A stretch of 44,653 nt of DNA, taken from Phycisphaerales bacterium. GTDB taxonomy: Bacteria; Planctomycetota; Phycisphaerae; UBA1845. Under the pieces are notes generated by a model. That model saw only the letters and a program-made list of their open reading frames with translations. It did no database searches and was not told where the DNA came from. The stretch is taken from positions 1 through 44,653 of the forward strand of contig QZJT01000017.1 in assembly GCA_003597935.1 (NCBI GenBank), given 5' to 3'. Numbering within the stretch: the stretch's first letter is position 1; each line of letters starts with the position of its first letter. Positions 34,901 through 43,034 of the stretch are shown here, piece by piece. Position numbers and translations under genes: made by a program.

Positions 34901-35428
34901 ATGACGTACGATCCGTTGCTGCTCGGCTGGGTGAGCGAAGGCGTCTCGCTGCCGGCCGGTCCTTCGGACAGCTTTCAGGTCGACGGACTGCCCTTTGCGT
35001 TCTCCGCCCTCCAGCCGCCGGCGCCGCCGGAGGGGACCCTGTCGCTGGTCACGATGGACGAGGACTGGTGGAACGGGCTGGTGCTGGGCGCGCTGCTGAT
35101 CGGCGGGCTGCTCCTGCTGCGGGCGGGCGGCGGCGCGCGTTTCCTTGCCGTCGGCGCGTTTCTGACCGCCGGCATCCTGTGTGGCGTGTTTCTGCCTACG
35201 CTCTCGCTGCAGTTGTTCGACCCGGTGACGGGTTGCGCGATTCTCGTCGTGCTGGTCGTGTGGCTGGTGCACTATCTCGTGCGGGTCCGGCCGCACGATC
35301 CGGTGCTGCTGGCCCGCAGGCAGGCCCGTGAGGAAACGCGCCTGGCACGGATCCGCGCGGGGACGCGACAACCCGCGGTCGCAACGCCCACCCCCGAGCA
35401 GCAGAAGGGCGGGCCGCAGGATGAATAG
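31967..35428 (+). CDS. Giant exported membrane-anchored protein, module type 1 (first of trio)
   Basis: 1153 aa from GTG 31967, with GAGG upstream and a clean signal peptide (VRLPILLCAALVLSWPAVPG); the frame is open to 31862 without a better start. A signature box follows: VYIPYDRLREIFEREGRG at about 55-72 and VYLPYEEFQELWRAAA at about 73-88. Beyond it lie long beta-rich domains, with a strand block repeated at least twice (SFRFASVPFDLALKVEKIEP near 430 and YSFADEPVALTLRVERRKPY near 620). Two or three membrane helices close the protein at about 1036-1076 and 1086-1105, leaving a short basic tail. The bulk is predicted to be outside the cytoplasmic membrane. No enzyme motif was seen. Its stop overlaps the next gene by 8 bp. 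Function unknown. Confidence 0.85.
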   Translation: MSNPTVRLPILLCAALVLSWPAVPGRAAYESPGRAADEPPERADADAGKLQEKTVYIPYDRLREIFEREGRGVYLPYEEFQELWRAAAAAKRPPPETSPPVEALVSQILSEATVSRDVVQVRATVSIDLLTDGWHEIPLRLADAAVTSAVLDDRPARLVSDRAGGHRLLIEKRPGDPERIELSLEYAKAFTRSPGRNSVSFDAPQAPINRWQVRIPETGVKIDIHPMIAATQAPAEGAEGTPEEGTAVLAFVGAAPSVQIDWTLPAEGATGLKALIGVQTVQRVWIHEGVVRTQAQLTYDIRRGAVDRLSLEAPADQKVVSVYDANVRQWSVEPAGDVQLISVELFEPSQATQEVSVELERFIDFSTGQTLTAPVVRALDAGRQQGLVGVGVAEGLRAEPVRWTGLMQIDAAEMPKPSGAGAAAGPWALSFRFASVPFDLALKVEKIEPRITVDALAEVRLEPHGITGEFQAIFTIEKAGIFSLEFELPAGYTLSGVRGISAQGVTPVVVESRQVSAGDPPRLTVNLSRRAIGRAGCAVSLFRALDEADLRTPTGRSIDVPIAIPRVVDSRLERTSGRLIVGTPESLRASPMNASGLRTIPAAEALAERTAAPTKEVAEGSLTYSFADEPVALTLRVERRKPYVTARQFLFARIEPGVVKYDASFLYDIRYSDVESLRIDVPSDLVGRIQCDTKGVRESVIEPAPNDLAQGFTALRLRHDARFARNAVVKFSWETKLESLDVGESRDFAIPRLKAMEVDRAWGQIALAKAETIDVRPAGGPEAAATGLRPIDPRHDLMDGIASIAADAARAFEFHQDWSLVVTATRYKLEEVKRTSIERALLRMVVTRGGQVSVQALYRLRSAHQRLALKMPGGVEFDTDPVRINGRPVSLERGQADEYFVPLGGQDPDVPFLLEVRYTQPRGGTRFSPPVFPSEPAVQKVCVTAYLPPERVFLGSMGPWTDELRWEWRYWRGFVPRPMTYDPLLLGWVSEGVSLPAGPSDSFQVDGLPFAFSALQPPAPPEGTLSLVTMDEDWWNGLVLGALLIGGLLLLRAGGGARFLAVGAFLTAGILCGVFLPTLSLQLFDPVTGCAILVVLVVWLVHYLVRVRPHDPVLLARRQAREETRLARIRAGTRQPAVATPTPEQQKGGPQDE

Positions 35429-38400
35429 CACGCACAAGTGGTTGACGCTTTTCGCCGTGCTGGCCGCCGGGCCGTTCGACGCCGTCGCGATCGCCGCCAC
35501 CGGTGACGTCGAGGAACGCATCCGCGAGATCTACGTCCCGCTGGAAGAGTTCACCCGGATCGTCCAGGAGCAGGGCGAATGCGTCCTGCTATCGCGCGAT
35601 GAATATGAATCGCTGTTGCAAGCCGCCGCGCCGCAGGATCCCGAGCAGCCGGCGCCAAGGGCGGCGGCCGTCATCTCGGCGGACTACTCCATCACGCTCG
35701 GGCGCGATCGGGCGACGATCAACGGCCACCTGATTCTGGATGTACTCGAACCCGGCCTTCGGGCCGTGGCGCTCGACGTGGCGCACGTCGGCGTGCGCGG
35801 TGCGCAGCTCGACGGCGTTCCTGCGCCGCTGGCGCGAAGCGGGTCCGACGGGTTGACGTTGTTTGTCGAGGGACTCGGCCGGCATGAGCTGACGCTGGAC
35901 ATGACGGCGCCGGTGGAGACTTCGGCGGCGCAGCAGACGCTGAGGTTTCGATTGCCCGATCCTGCGGCGCTGCGCATGTCGATCGTCGTTGCCGGCGACG
36001 TGGAGATCAAGAGCGGCGCGGCGGTGGTCAGCCGCGTGTTCGACGAAGCCGCCCAGGTGACGCGCTTCGAGGTCCTGCCACAGCCCGGCCACGCCGGCGG
36101 GGCACAGCGCGAAGGCCGCCGATCGTCGCGCATCGATCCCTCCCCGGAAGCGGGCGCGGTGACGCTGGTGATGACGCTCAACAACCGGCTGTTGCAGGCC
36201 CAACGGGCGGTGACGGCCCGCGGCGTGATCGTGGACGAGATCACGGCCTCCTACGAGCGGCTCCATGCCACGTTCCTGATGACCGTGCTGCACCAGGCCG
36301 TCGACGAGTTCCGGTTCAGCGTCCCCGGAGGCTTCGAGGTGACCGACGTGACGTCGCCGCTGCTGTCGCGGTGGGCGGTCGTGGCGGCGCCATCGGGCAG
36401 CGTACTGGACGTCCGCCTGCGGGAATCGGCCGCCGACAGTGTCGTCGTCGGCATCTCCGCAATCAAGACCGGCGGCGATCCGGCCGCATGGACGCTGCCG
36501 CCTCTGGCCCCGCTGGACGTGGTGGCGGAGGCGGCGGTCGTCGCGCTGCTGCTGGAGGACCGGTTGACGCTTCAAGCCCTGACGACGGACAAGCTGATCC
36601 CAATCGACGCCGGCGTCATCACCGAAGCGCTGTCCGCCATGATGTTCGGAGGCGAACCAGGCGCGCCGCGGCTGCGGGCGGTGGCCGCGTTCTATTCGCC
36701 GATGGGTTCCGAGGGCTTCGACGCCACCGGAGTATTTCGTCAGCCCGCGGGCCGGCTGAACGTCACCACGAGCCTGCTGCTGACGCTCAGCGAGAAGGAG
36801 CTGCGCGTGCAGGGCGGATTCGCCCTGAACCCGGCAGCCGAACCGCTGTTTGCCGCCGAGATCGAAGTGCCCGACGGGTGGCACGTCTTGAGCGTGACGG
36901 ATGCCGACGGCGCGGCCGTGCCGTTCGAGACGCTGGACGCGACGGACGCCGGTGCGAACCGGTCAGCGCGGGTCCGCGTCGCCTTTCCCGGCGGCATCGC
37001 GCCGGGCACGCAGCGCAGCATCTATTTCCAGGCGGTCCACACGCCCGCCGGCTGGCTGTCGGCGTGGCAGTCTGCGCAGGTCACGTTTCCAGCCTTCGCG
37101 ATACGCGGCGCCGACCGCGAGGCCGGCGCGATCGCCGTGGACAGCGGCGACGAGATGATCGCCTATCCTGAGTCGGTCGAAGGGCTGACGCCGCTGGACG
37201 ATGCCGACAAGGCCGAATACGGGCTGTCGGCGGTCACCGGCTCGTGGCAGGCGCCGGCGTTTCGATTCGAGCGCCAGGAAAGGCCCTTCCACGCGACGTT
37301 TCGGATCGAGCGGGTCGCGCCGCGGCTGACGGCCAAGGCGTATTCGTTTCTCCACCTGGCGCCACATCTGCTCTCGACTCACTATGAGGTCGTCTTCGAC
37401 GTAGAACGTGCGAAGACCAACGCGGTGTCGCTTTCGCTGCCGGCCGGCATGCCCGCCGACGTGTCCATCACCGGCGTCGATGGCGCCACGGTCAAAGAGT
37501 ACGCCAGCGCGCTTGTGGGCGATCGTCGCCACTGGACGGTCCATCTGACGCAGGCCCGGCGGGAAACCGTCCGTCTGGCGATCGAGTTCGACCAGCCGCT
37601 CGACGCCTCGCAGGCGGCCGAACTCGCGCTGCCGATGGTCCGGGCTGAGGCCGTCGCGTACCAATCCGGCGTGGTGGCCGTGGAAAGCAGTGCAGAAGTC
37701 GATCTCGAAACGAAGACGGCGCTGCGCCGGGTAGACGTGGGCGAACTGGCCGGCGCCGTGTACCAGCCGCGGCGCGGCGCGGCCGGCGGGTTGGACGTGT
37801 TCGCCTACGTGGGCGACGATCCGGCGGTGGCGGTCACGGTCGCTCGACGTACGCCCTACGGGCTGCCGACTGCGATCGTTCAGCGGGCGGAAATGGTCAC
37901 CCAGGTCTGCGCCCAGGGGGCCGCACAGACGGCCGTGCGCCTCATGCTCCGCACATCGGCAGCGTTTCTGGAGGTCGACCTGCCGGCCGCGTCCGAACTG
38001 TGGTCAGCCACGATCGACGGCAAGCCGCTGCAACCGCAACGCGAGGCCGATCGCCTGCTGCTGAGCCTGCCCGCACAGGACCGGCTCCTGGACGTACGCA
38101 TCATCTATCAGACGCAGGCCGCGCCGGTGACCACGTGGGGAGAAGTCGCCCTGGCGTCGCCGCGGTTTGCGGTCCGCGCCGAGGGCGACGGAGCGAAGGC
38201 GATCGACGTGCCCAGCGCCGATCTGCGATGGAACGTCCACCTGTCCACCGGGTTTCGCCTCGCCGGCTACGAGGGCACGGCCAACACGGCCCAGCTTCCA
38301 ACGCCCGAACCGGCGGCCTGGTCGGTCGCCAGACTGCTGTGGCGCGCCACGGGTGGCATACACCTGTTTTATCATGACTGGTGGATGCCACGCCTCAGTC

Positions 38401-41400
38401 GGGCGCGGGAACTGGCTCTTCCGAATATGAGAGGACTTTACTCCCTTGGCACGCCGAGCGCCGCTGAGCCGGTTCAGAGACGGGAGGAGGCCGTCGAATT
38501 CGAGGATGCGCGCAAGGATCGTCAACCGCCGCCGCCGGCGGCGGAGGGTCCGGACGCCCGAGAGAAGGCGGCCCCCGCGGAAGCAGACGGAAGAGCCGGC
38601 ATCGCCCCGCAGTTCGTTCCGTCTCCACCTTCGTCCGCGAGGAGCTTCTGGGCATTGGAAGGCGTTCGCAGCCTGACGATCGACCTGGCACCCACCGGCC
38701 CCGGCGTCACCTTCACCAGTCTGGGCGCGGATCCGCACCTGCAACTGACACTGGCGAACGACCGTCGCATCACTGCACTGGGCTGGGGATCGGCGTGGGT
38801 CGCGGGGCTGATCGGACTGCTCCTTACTCCGCGCCCGGTGCGGACCCGGGCGCTGTACGTTGCGGCGGTAGCGTTGGCGGCCACGGTGGTTCCGATTCTC
38901 TTCGGCAACTCGGAACTTATCCGCGTCGCCAATCCGGTCTTCTATGCCGTCATGCTGCTGGTGCCGTTCTACGTCGGGGTACGGCTGGTTCGGTGGATCG
39001 TGGCCGTCGCCGGTCGGCCGGTCCGTCTCCGCGCCGCGACGGCGACGATGCTGATCGTGGCCGGGGTTCCGAGCGCGATGGGTGAACCACCCTCAGAACG
39101 AGGCACGCGCGAGGACCCGGTCGTTGTTGAGGTCTCAGAACCGCTCCCACCGATCGAACTGCCCGACGACGCGGTTCTCGTACCCTATGATCCCGCCGCC
39201 GCGCTCGGCCCGGATGGCGCGCCCAGGCCGGGGCGTGAGGTGCTGCTGCCCTACGCGCTGTTCCAGGCGCTCTGGTCCGCCGCTCATCCAGCGGCGACGG
39301 GGGACGCTTCGAGTCTGCCGGCGCCTTTTGCGCTCGCGGGCGGGGCATTCACGGCGACCCTCGGCGACGGCGACGACCTCGACATCCAGGGGCATCTGGA
39401 GATCGTCGTCTACGCTGACGGCGTGGTGGCGATCCCGCTGACGCTTGCCGGAGCGGTCCTGTCCCGTGTCACGCTCGACGGGCAACCGGCGCAGCTCGGC
39501 GCGCCGGCCGCGGAGCGCGCCGGAGCCTCGAGCGATTCATCGGACGCCTCGCGCGAATCGGCGGACACGCCGTTCGTCCTCCTGGTGAAAGGCCAGGGAC
39601 CGCATCGACTCGACCTGGCCGCCAGGATCCGCATCACGCGACAAGGCGGCTGGCGCGTCGCCTCCGGGCGGATCCCCAGCGCGCCTGGAACGGCCTTCAC
39701 GCTGCACGTCCCCGACGCCGGCACCGAGATCCGGCTCGACGGGTTGCACGACCGGCGCAGCTACGAATCGCAGAGGCCGGGCGAGACAATCGCCACCGCG
39801 CTGGGTCCGGACGGCGGCGTGAACCTGCGATGGCGCCCGCGCGTCTTCGAGGGCGGCGGCGATGCAAGCATCACGGCCGCATCCGAGGCGGTGCTCGACG
39901 TGCGCGAGGACGGCGTGCGGCTGGTGTGGCGCCTGACTCTGGACTGCGGCCGCGGCGAGCCTGACGCCTTTCGGCTGACCGTGCCGCGCGACTACCTTGT
40001 CCATTCGATCAGCGGCCCCAACGTGCGCGGGTGGAACCGAAGCGAGGCTGACGCCTCGGAGGTGAGCGTCCTCCTCCTGCAGCCGGGCAAAGGGACTCAG
40101 TCCTTGACCGTAGTCCTCCATCGGCGCGCCGACCTCTCATCCGCTGCGGCCGTCGAGTTCGATGCGCCGGCCGTTCACGTGGTCGGGGCGGCGCTTCAGA
40201 ACGGCCGGCTGATCATCCGCCGCAGCGCGCTGCTGGATCTGGCGGCCGTTTCCACCTCCGGCGTCACCCGCATCGATACGCCCGGTGACGCGGAGAAGCT
40301 GATCGCCCGTGCCCCCGACGCGACGGCAAGCCCGCTCGGCACGGTGGTGTATCAGTCGTACCAGTTCGCGGCCGTGCCGTTCGTCTGTCGCTTCAGCGCG
40401 AAAGCCGCCGCGTCCGACTGGTACGCCCAACTGCAAAGCGTCCTGCGGATCTCAGAGCGACGGCGCACGCTGGAAACGCGGGTGACCGTCACGCCGAGAC
40501 GACAGCCCGTTCACCGCGTGCAGATCGGCGTCCCGGCGGACCTCGAAGTCGAATCCGTGGAAACCTCCGGGACGTTCGAATGGGCGGTAAGCGACCGCGA
40601 AGGCGAGGCTGCGCGGCGGACGTTGACCGTGCGCCTGACCACCGGCCAGAGCGCTGCCTTCCCCATCATCCTGCGCGGCACGCTCGGCGAGGAAGGGCCG
40701 ATCGAAGAGATGTCGCTGCCGGTCATCGCGGTGATCGGCGCGAAAAGCCAGCACGGTGAAATCGCCATTCAGACGGACCCGGCGTTCGATCTGGCCGTCG
40801 AGGCGATCCGCAACTGCCGCGAAATCCCGCTGGAGCGGACCTACCCCTGGCTGGCCGAGCCGCAGCGCCCGCTGGCGCGGGCGGCACTGAGCCACTCGGG
40901 AGTGGACTACGAGGCGCAACTGCGGATCACGGCGCGCCGGCCGGTCGTCACCTGCACCACCATCACCAACGTGCGCGTCACGCAATCGACGATCGAGGAG
41001 ACGCTCCTGCTCGATTTCGACGTGGCCCAGACCGGCATTCGCGAGATCGTCTTTGTGCTGCCGGGTTCCCTGAAGGACGCCCGCGTATCGGCGCCGATGC
41101 TGCGGCACAAGACGGTTGAGCCGCTGACGGAAGGGCCTGAGTCCGCCGTGCGCCTGCGTCTGACGCTGCAGGACGAGATCATGGGTGGCGTGCGGGTGCT
41201 GGTCGAGAACGACCGGTTGCTGGGCGCTTCCGCCTTTCGGGCGCCGTTCGCCGTGGTCGAAACCGGCCGGACGCACCGGCGATACGTCGCGTTCGAAAGC
41301 GCCGGACGCGACGAGATCGAGGTGGAATCACAAGTGGACGTCGAGCCGCTGGTGCAGGGCCAGAACGAGTGGCACATGCTCACGAACCTCGTCGGCGCCG

Positions 41401-43034
41401 CGCTGACCCGGGCTTACGTCGCCACCGGCGATCACCCCGAGCTTACGCTGCAAGCGCGGCCGCGGGCGATGCTGGAGACCACCGGGGCGAGGATCGGCCT
41501 GGCCCGGGCGGTGCTCGTCGCGGATGCCGGCGGCGCGTATCGAGCGACGCAGTTCTATCGGATGGAGAACCGCAGCGAGCCGTTCCTCGAAGTGGTCCTC
41601 CCGCCGGGGGCCACGCTGTGGAGCGTGCAGGTGGCCGGCGAGTCGGTGAAGCCCGCCGGAGCGGCCGGGACCGCTGGCGAACGGCGCGTCCGCGTCCCGC
41701 TCATCAAGTCTGCGGCCGGCGAGCTGGACTACGAGGTGGCGCTGAAGTACGCCGGACAACTACCCCCCCCCGGCGCCCTACGAACGGTGGATTTCCCGCT
41801 GCTCCGCGCCGCCAACGTTGCGGTCGAGCTGAGCCAGGTGAGCCTGCTGCTTCCGGATGAGCTGCGATGGTTCGATTTCGGCGGCGCCATGCGGCGGGTG
41901 GACGACGAGGCGGAACTGGCCGCGGGGTTCGTGCGCTATCAGACGCGGCAGACCGAGCGGCTGGAGCAAACACTGGAAAGCGACAGCCCCTTCGCCCGGA
42001 TCCGGGCCGCGGCCAGCCTGAACGAAGTGGCGTCTGCGACCGAGCAGATCCGCCGGGTGGCGTCCTCCTTCCGCCGCAGCGCCGCGCTTGACGTGGAACT
42101 CGAATCCAACAAGGCCGCCGTGGGCCGGGCACTGGTTCAACAACAACAGCAAGAGCTGCTGCAGCAGTCCGCACAGGCGGCGCAGGCCCTGGACAACCGC
42201 GCCAAGCTCGACGTGCTGTACGACCAACAGCACGTGGTCAGAGCCCGAAACCAGGTGCAGGAACTGTCCGGCAATTTCCAGCCGCCTGTACCAGCGGAGG
42301 GCGGAAAGGAGGCGCCTGCCCCGTTCGACAGGGAATGGCTCAAACGCAACACCCTTGAGGGCGCCGCAGGCGCCGCAGGCGAGGCGGCAAGGCAGATCGA
42401 GTCGCGCCTCGATCGAGATGACGCCACCGCGGTAGGGCAACAGGTCGTCCAACCGCCGCCGCCGCAATTCAAGCAGCGGGCGGTCGAAGACACGAAAGCC
42501 GCCCCCCCCGGCGAGCAAGCGCCCACCCGGCGGGGCGGTCGCGCCGCCGGCGCCGACGAGCTGGCGCGGGAGTATCAGGCGCAGTTGGAACAGGCCGGCG
42601 CCCCGCCGGTCGCAATGCCTCCGGCGCCGCTCGCCGGTGGTGATACCCGCGGCGGTGGCGGCCAACCCCTGGCGCTCACCGGGCTGGTGGTCGATTTCCC
42701 CCTGCGCGGCAGCGCGTTCCACTTCACCACCCCGCGTGGCGATGCCACCGTCACCGCCCGAGCGGTGTCGCGCGGCTTCCTCGAAAGCCTTTCGCGCTTC
42801 GGCCTCACCTTGCTCGCGGTGGCCGGCTTCACACTGGTGTACGTGCTGGCGACGCATTTCAGACTGCGGGAGCATCTCGGCGGCGCGGGCGCGACTTCGG
42901 TCATCGTCCTGGGCACTCTCAGCGTGCTGGCCGGCATTCTGCCCGTGGTCGGCGCGTTCGCCGTGATCGGCGGTCTGGTGGTTCGCAAGCGGGTGCGCGC
43001 GGACCGAGCGACCATATCCGGAAGCATGATGTGA
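35421..43034 (+). CDS. Giant two-unit membrane protein, fusion of two paralogous modules
   Basis: 2537 aa from ATG 35421 (overlap of 8 bp with the previous gene), with a weak signal-like start (HKWLTLFAVLAAGPFDAVAI). Unit A begins with the box EIYVPLEEFTRIVQEQGE then CVLLSRDEYESLLQAA (36-71), runs through beta-rich domains and reaches four hydrophobic segments (about 1115-1210). These end in ATATMLIVAGVPSAMGEPPS, which reads like a relic signal peptide. Unit B then opens with its own box, VLVPYDPAAALGPDG ... VLLPYALFQALWSAA (about 1250-1292). It repeats the same domain series, adds a Gln-rich coiled-coil segment (about 2177-2290), and ends in two more membrane helices (about 2460-2522). The stop overlaps the next gene by 4 bp. 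No catalytic motif was found. Confidence 0.85.
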   Translation: MNSTHKWLTLFAVLAAGPFDAVAIAATGDVEERIREIYVPLEEFTRIVQEQGECVLLSRDEYESLLQAAAPQDPEQPAPRAAAVISADYSITLGRDRATINGHLILDVLEPGLRAVALDVAHVGVRGAQLDGVPAPLARSGSDGLTLFVEGLGRHELTLDMTAPVETSAAQQTLRFRLPDPAALRMSIVVAGDVEIKSGAAVVSRVFDEAAQVTRFEVLPQPGHAGGAQREGRRSSRIDPSPEAGAVTLVMTLNNRLLQAQRAVTARGVIVDEITASYERLHATFLMTVLHQAVDEFRFSVPGGFEVTDVTSPLLSRWAVVAAPSGSVLDVRLRESAADSVVVGISAIKTGGDPAAWTLPPLAPLDVVAEAAVVALLLEDRLTLQALTTDKLIPIDAGVITEALSAMMFGGEPGAPRLRAVAAFYSPMGSEGFDATGVFRQPAGRLNVTTSLLLTLSEKELRVQGGFALNPAAEPLFAAEIEVPDGWHVLSVTDADGAAVPFETLDATDAGANRSARVRVAFPGGIAPGTQRSIYFQAVHTPAGWLSAWQSAQVTFPAFAIRGADREAGAIAVDSGDEMIAYPESVEGLTPLDDADKAEYGLSAVTGSWQAPAFRFERQERPFHATFRIERVAPRLTAKAYSFLHLAPHLLSTHYEVVFDVERAKTNAVSLSLPAGMPADVSITGVDGATVKEYASALVGDRRHWTVHLTQARRETVRLAIEFDQPLDASQAAELALPMVRAEAVAYQSGVVAVESSAEVDLETKTALRRVDVGELAGAVYQPRRGAAGGLDVFAYVGDDPAVAVTVARRTPYGLPTAIVQRAEMVTQVCAQGAAQTAVRLMLRTSAAFLEVDLPAASELWSATIDGKPLQPQREADRLLLSLPAQDRLLDVRIIYQTQAAPVTTWGEVALASPRFAVRAEGDGAKAIDVPSADLRWNVHLSTGFRLAGYEGTANTAQLPTPEPAAWSVARLLWRATGGIHLFYHDWWMPRLSRARELALPNMRGLYSLGTPSAAEPVQRREEAVEFEDARKDRQPPPPAAEGPDAREKAAPAEADGRAGIAPQFVPSPPSSARSFWALEGVRSLTIDLAPTGPGVTFTSLGADPHLQLTLANDRRITALGWGSAWVAGLIGLLLTPRPVRTRALYVAAVALAATVVPILFGNSELIRVANPVFYAVMLLVPFYVGVRLVRWIVAVAGRPVRLRAATATMLIVAGVPSAMGEPPSERGTREDPVVVEVSEPLPPIELPDDAVLVPYDPAAALGPDGAPRPGREVLLPYALFQALWSAAHPAATGDASSLPAPFALAGGAFTATLGDGDDLDIQGHLEIVVYADGVVAIPLTLAGAVLSRVTLDGQPAQLGAPAAERAGASSDSSDASRESADTPFVLLVKGQGPHRLDLAARIRITRQGGWRVASGRIPSAPGTAFTLHVPDAGTEIRLDGLHDRRSYESQRPGETIATALGPDGGVNLRWRPRVFEGGGDASITAASEAVLDVREDGVRLVWRLTLDCGRGEPDAFRLTVPRDYLVHSISGPNVRGWNRSEADASEVSVLLLQPGKGTQSLTVVLHRRADLSSAAAVEFDAPAVHVVGAALQNGRLIIRRSALLDLAAVSTSGVTRIDTPGDAEKLIARAPDATASPLGTVVYQSYQFAAVPFVCRFSAKAAASDWYAQLQSVLRISERRRTLETRVTVTPRRQPVHRVQIGVPADLEVESVETSGTFEWAVSDREGEAARRTLTVRLTTGQSAAFPIILRGTLGEEGPIEEMSLPVIAVIGAKSQHGEIAIQTDPAFDLAVEAIRNCREIPLERTYPWLAEPQRPLARAALSHSGVDYEAQLRITARRPVVTCTTITNVRVTQSTIEETLLLDFDVAQTGIREIVFVLPGSLKDARVSAPMLRHKTVEPLTEGPESAVRLRLTLQDEIMGGVRVLVENDRLLGASAFRAPFAVVETGRTHRRYVAFESAGRDEIEVESQVDVEPLVQGQNEWHMLTNLVGAALTRAYVATGDHPELTLQARPRAMLETTGARIGLARAVLVADAGGAYRATQFYRMENRSEPFLEVVLPPGATLWSVQVAGESVKPAGAAGTAGERRVRVPLIKSAAGELDYEVALKYAGQLPPPGALRTVDFPLLRAANVAVELSQVSLLLPDELRWFDFGGAMRRVDDEAELAAGFVRYQTRQTERLEQTLESDSPFARIRAAASLNEVASATEQIRRVASSFRRSAALDVELESNKAAVGRALVQQQQQELLQQSAQAAQALDNRAKLDVLYDQQHVVRARNQVQELSGNFQPPVPAEGGKEAPAPFDREWLKRNTLEGAAGAAGEAARQIESRLDRDDATAVGQQVVQPPPPQFKQRAVEDTKAAPPGEQAPTRRGGRAAGADELAREYQAQLEQAGAPPVAMPPAPLAGGDTRGGGGQPLALTGLVVDFPLRGSAFHFTTPRGDATVTARAVSRGFLESLSRFGLTLLAVAGFTLVYVLATHFRLREHLGGAGATSVIVLGTLSVLAGILPVVGAFAVIGGLVVRKRVRADRATISGSMM

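Noticed and set aside
33218-35521. 767-codon minus-strand frame opposite the first giant protein
   Set aside because: Shadow frame, Arg/His/Gln-rich with no domain, while the plus-strand gene has a signal peptide, membrane helices and coupling to the next gene.
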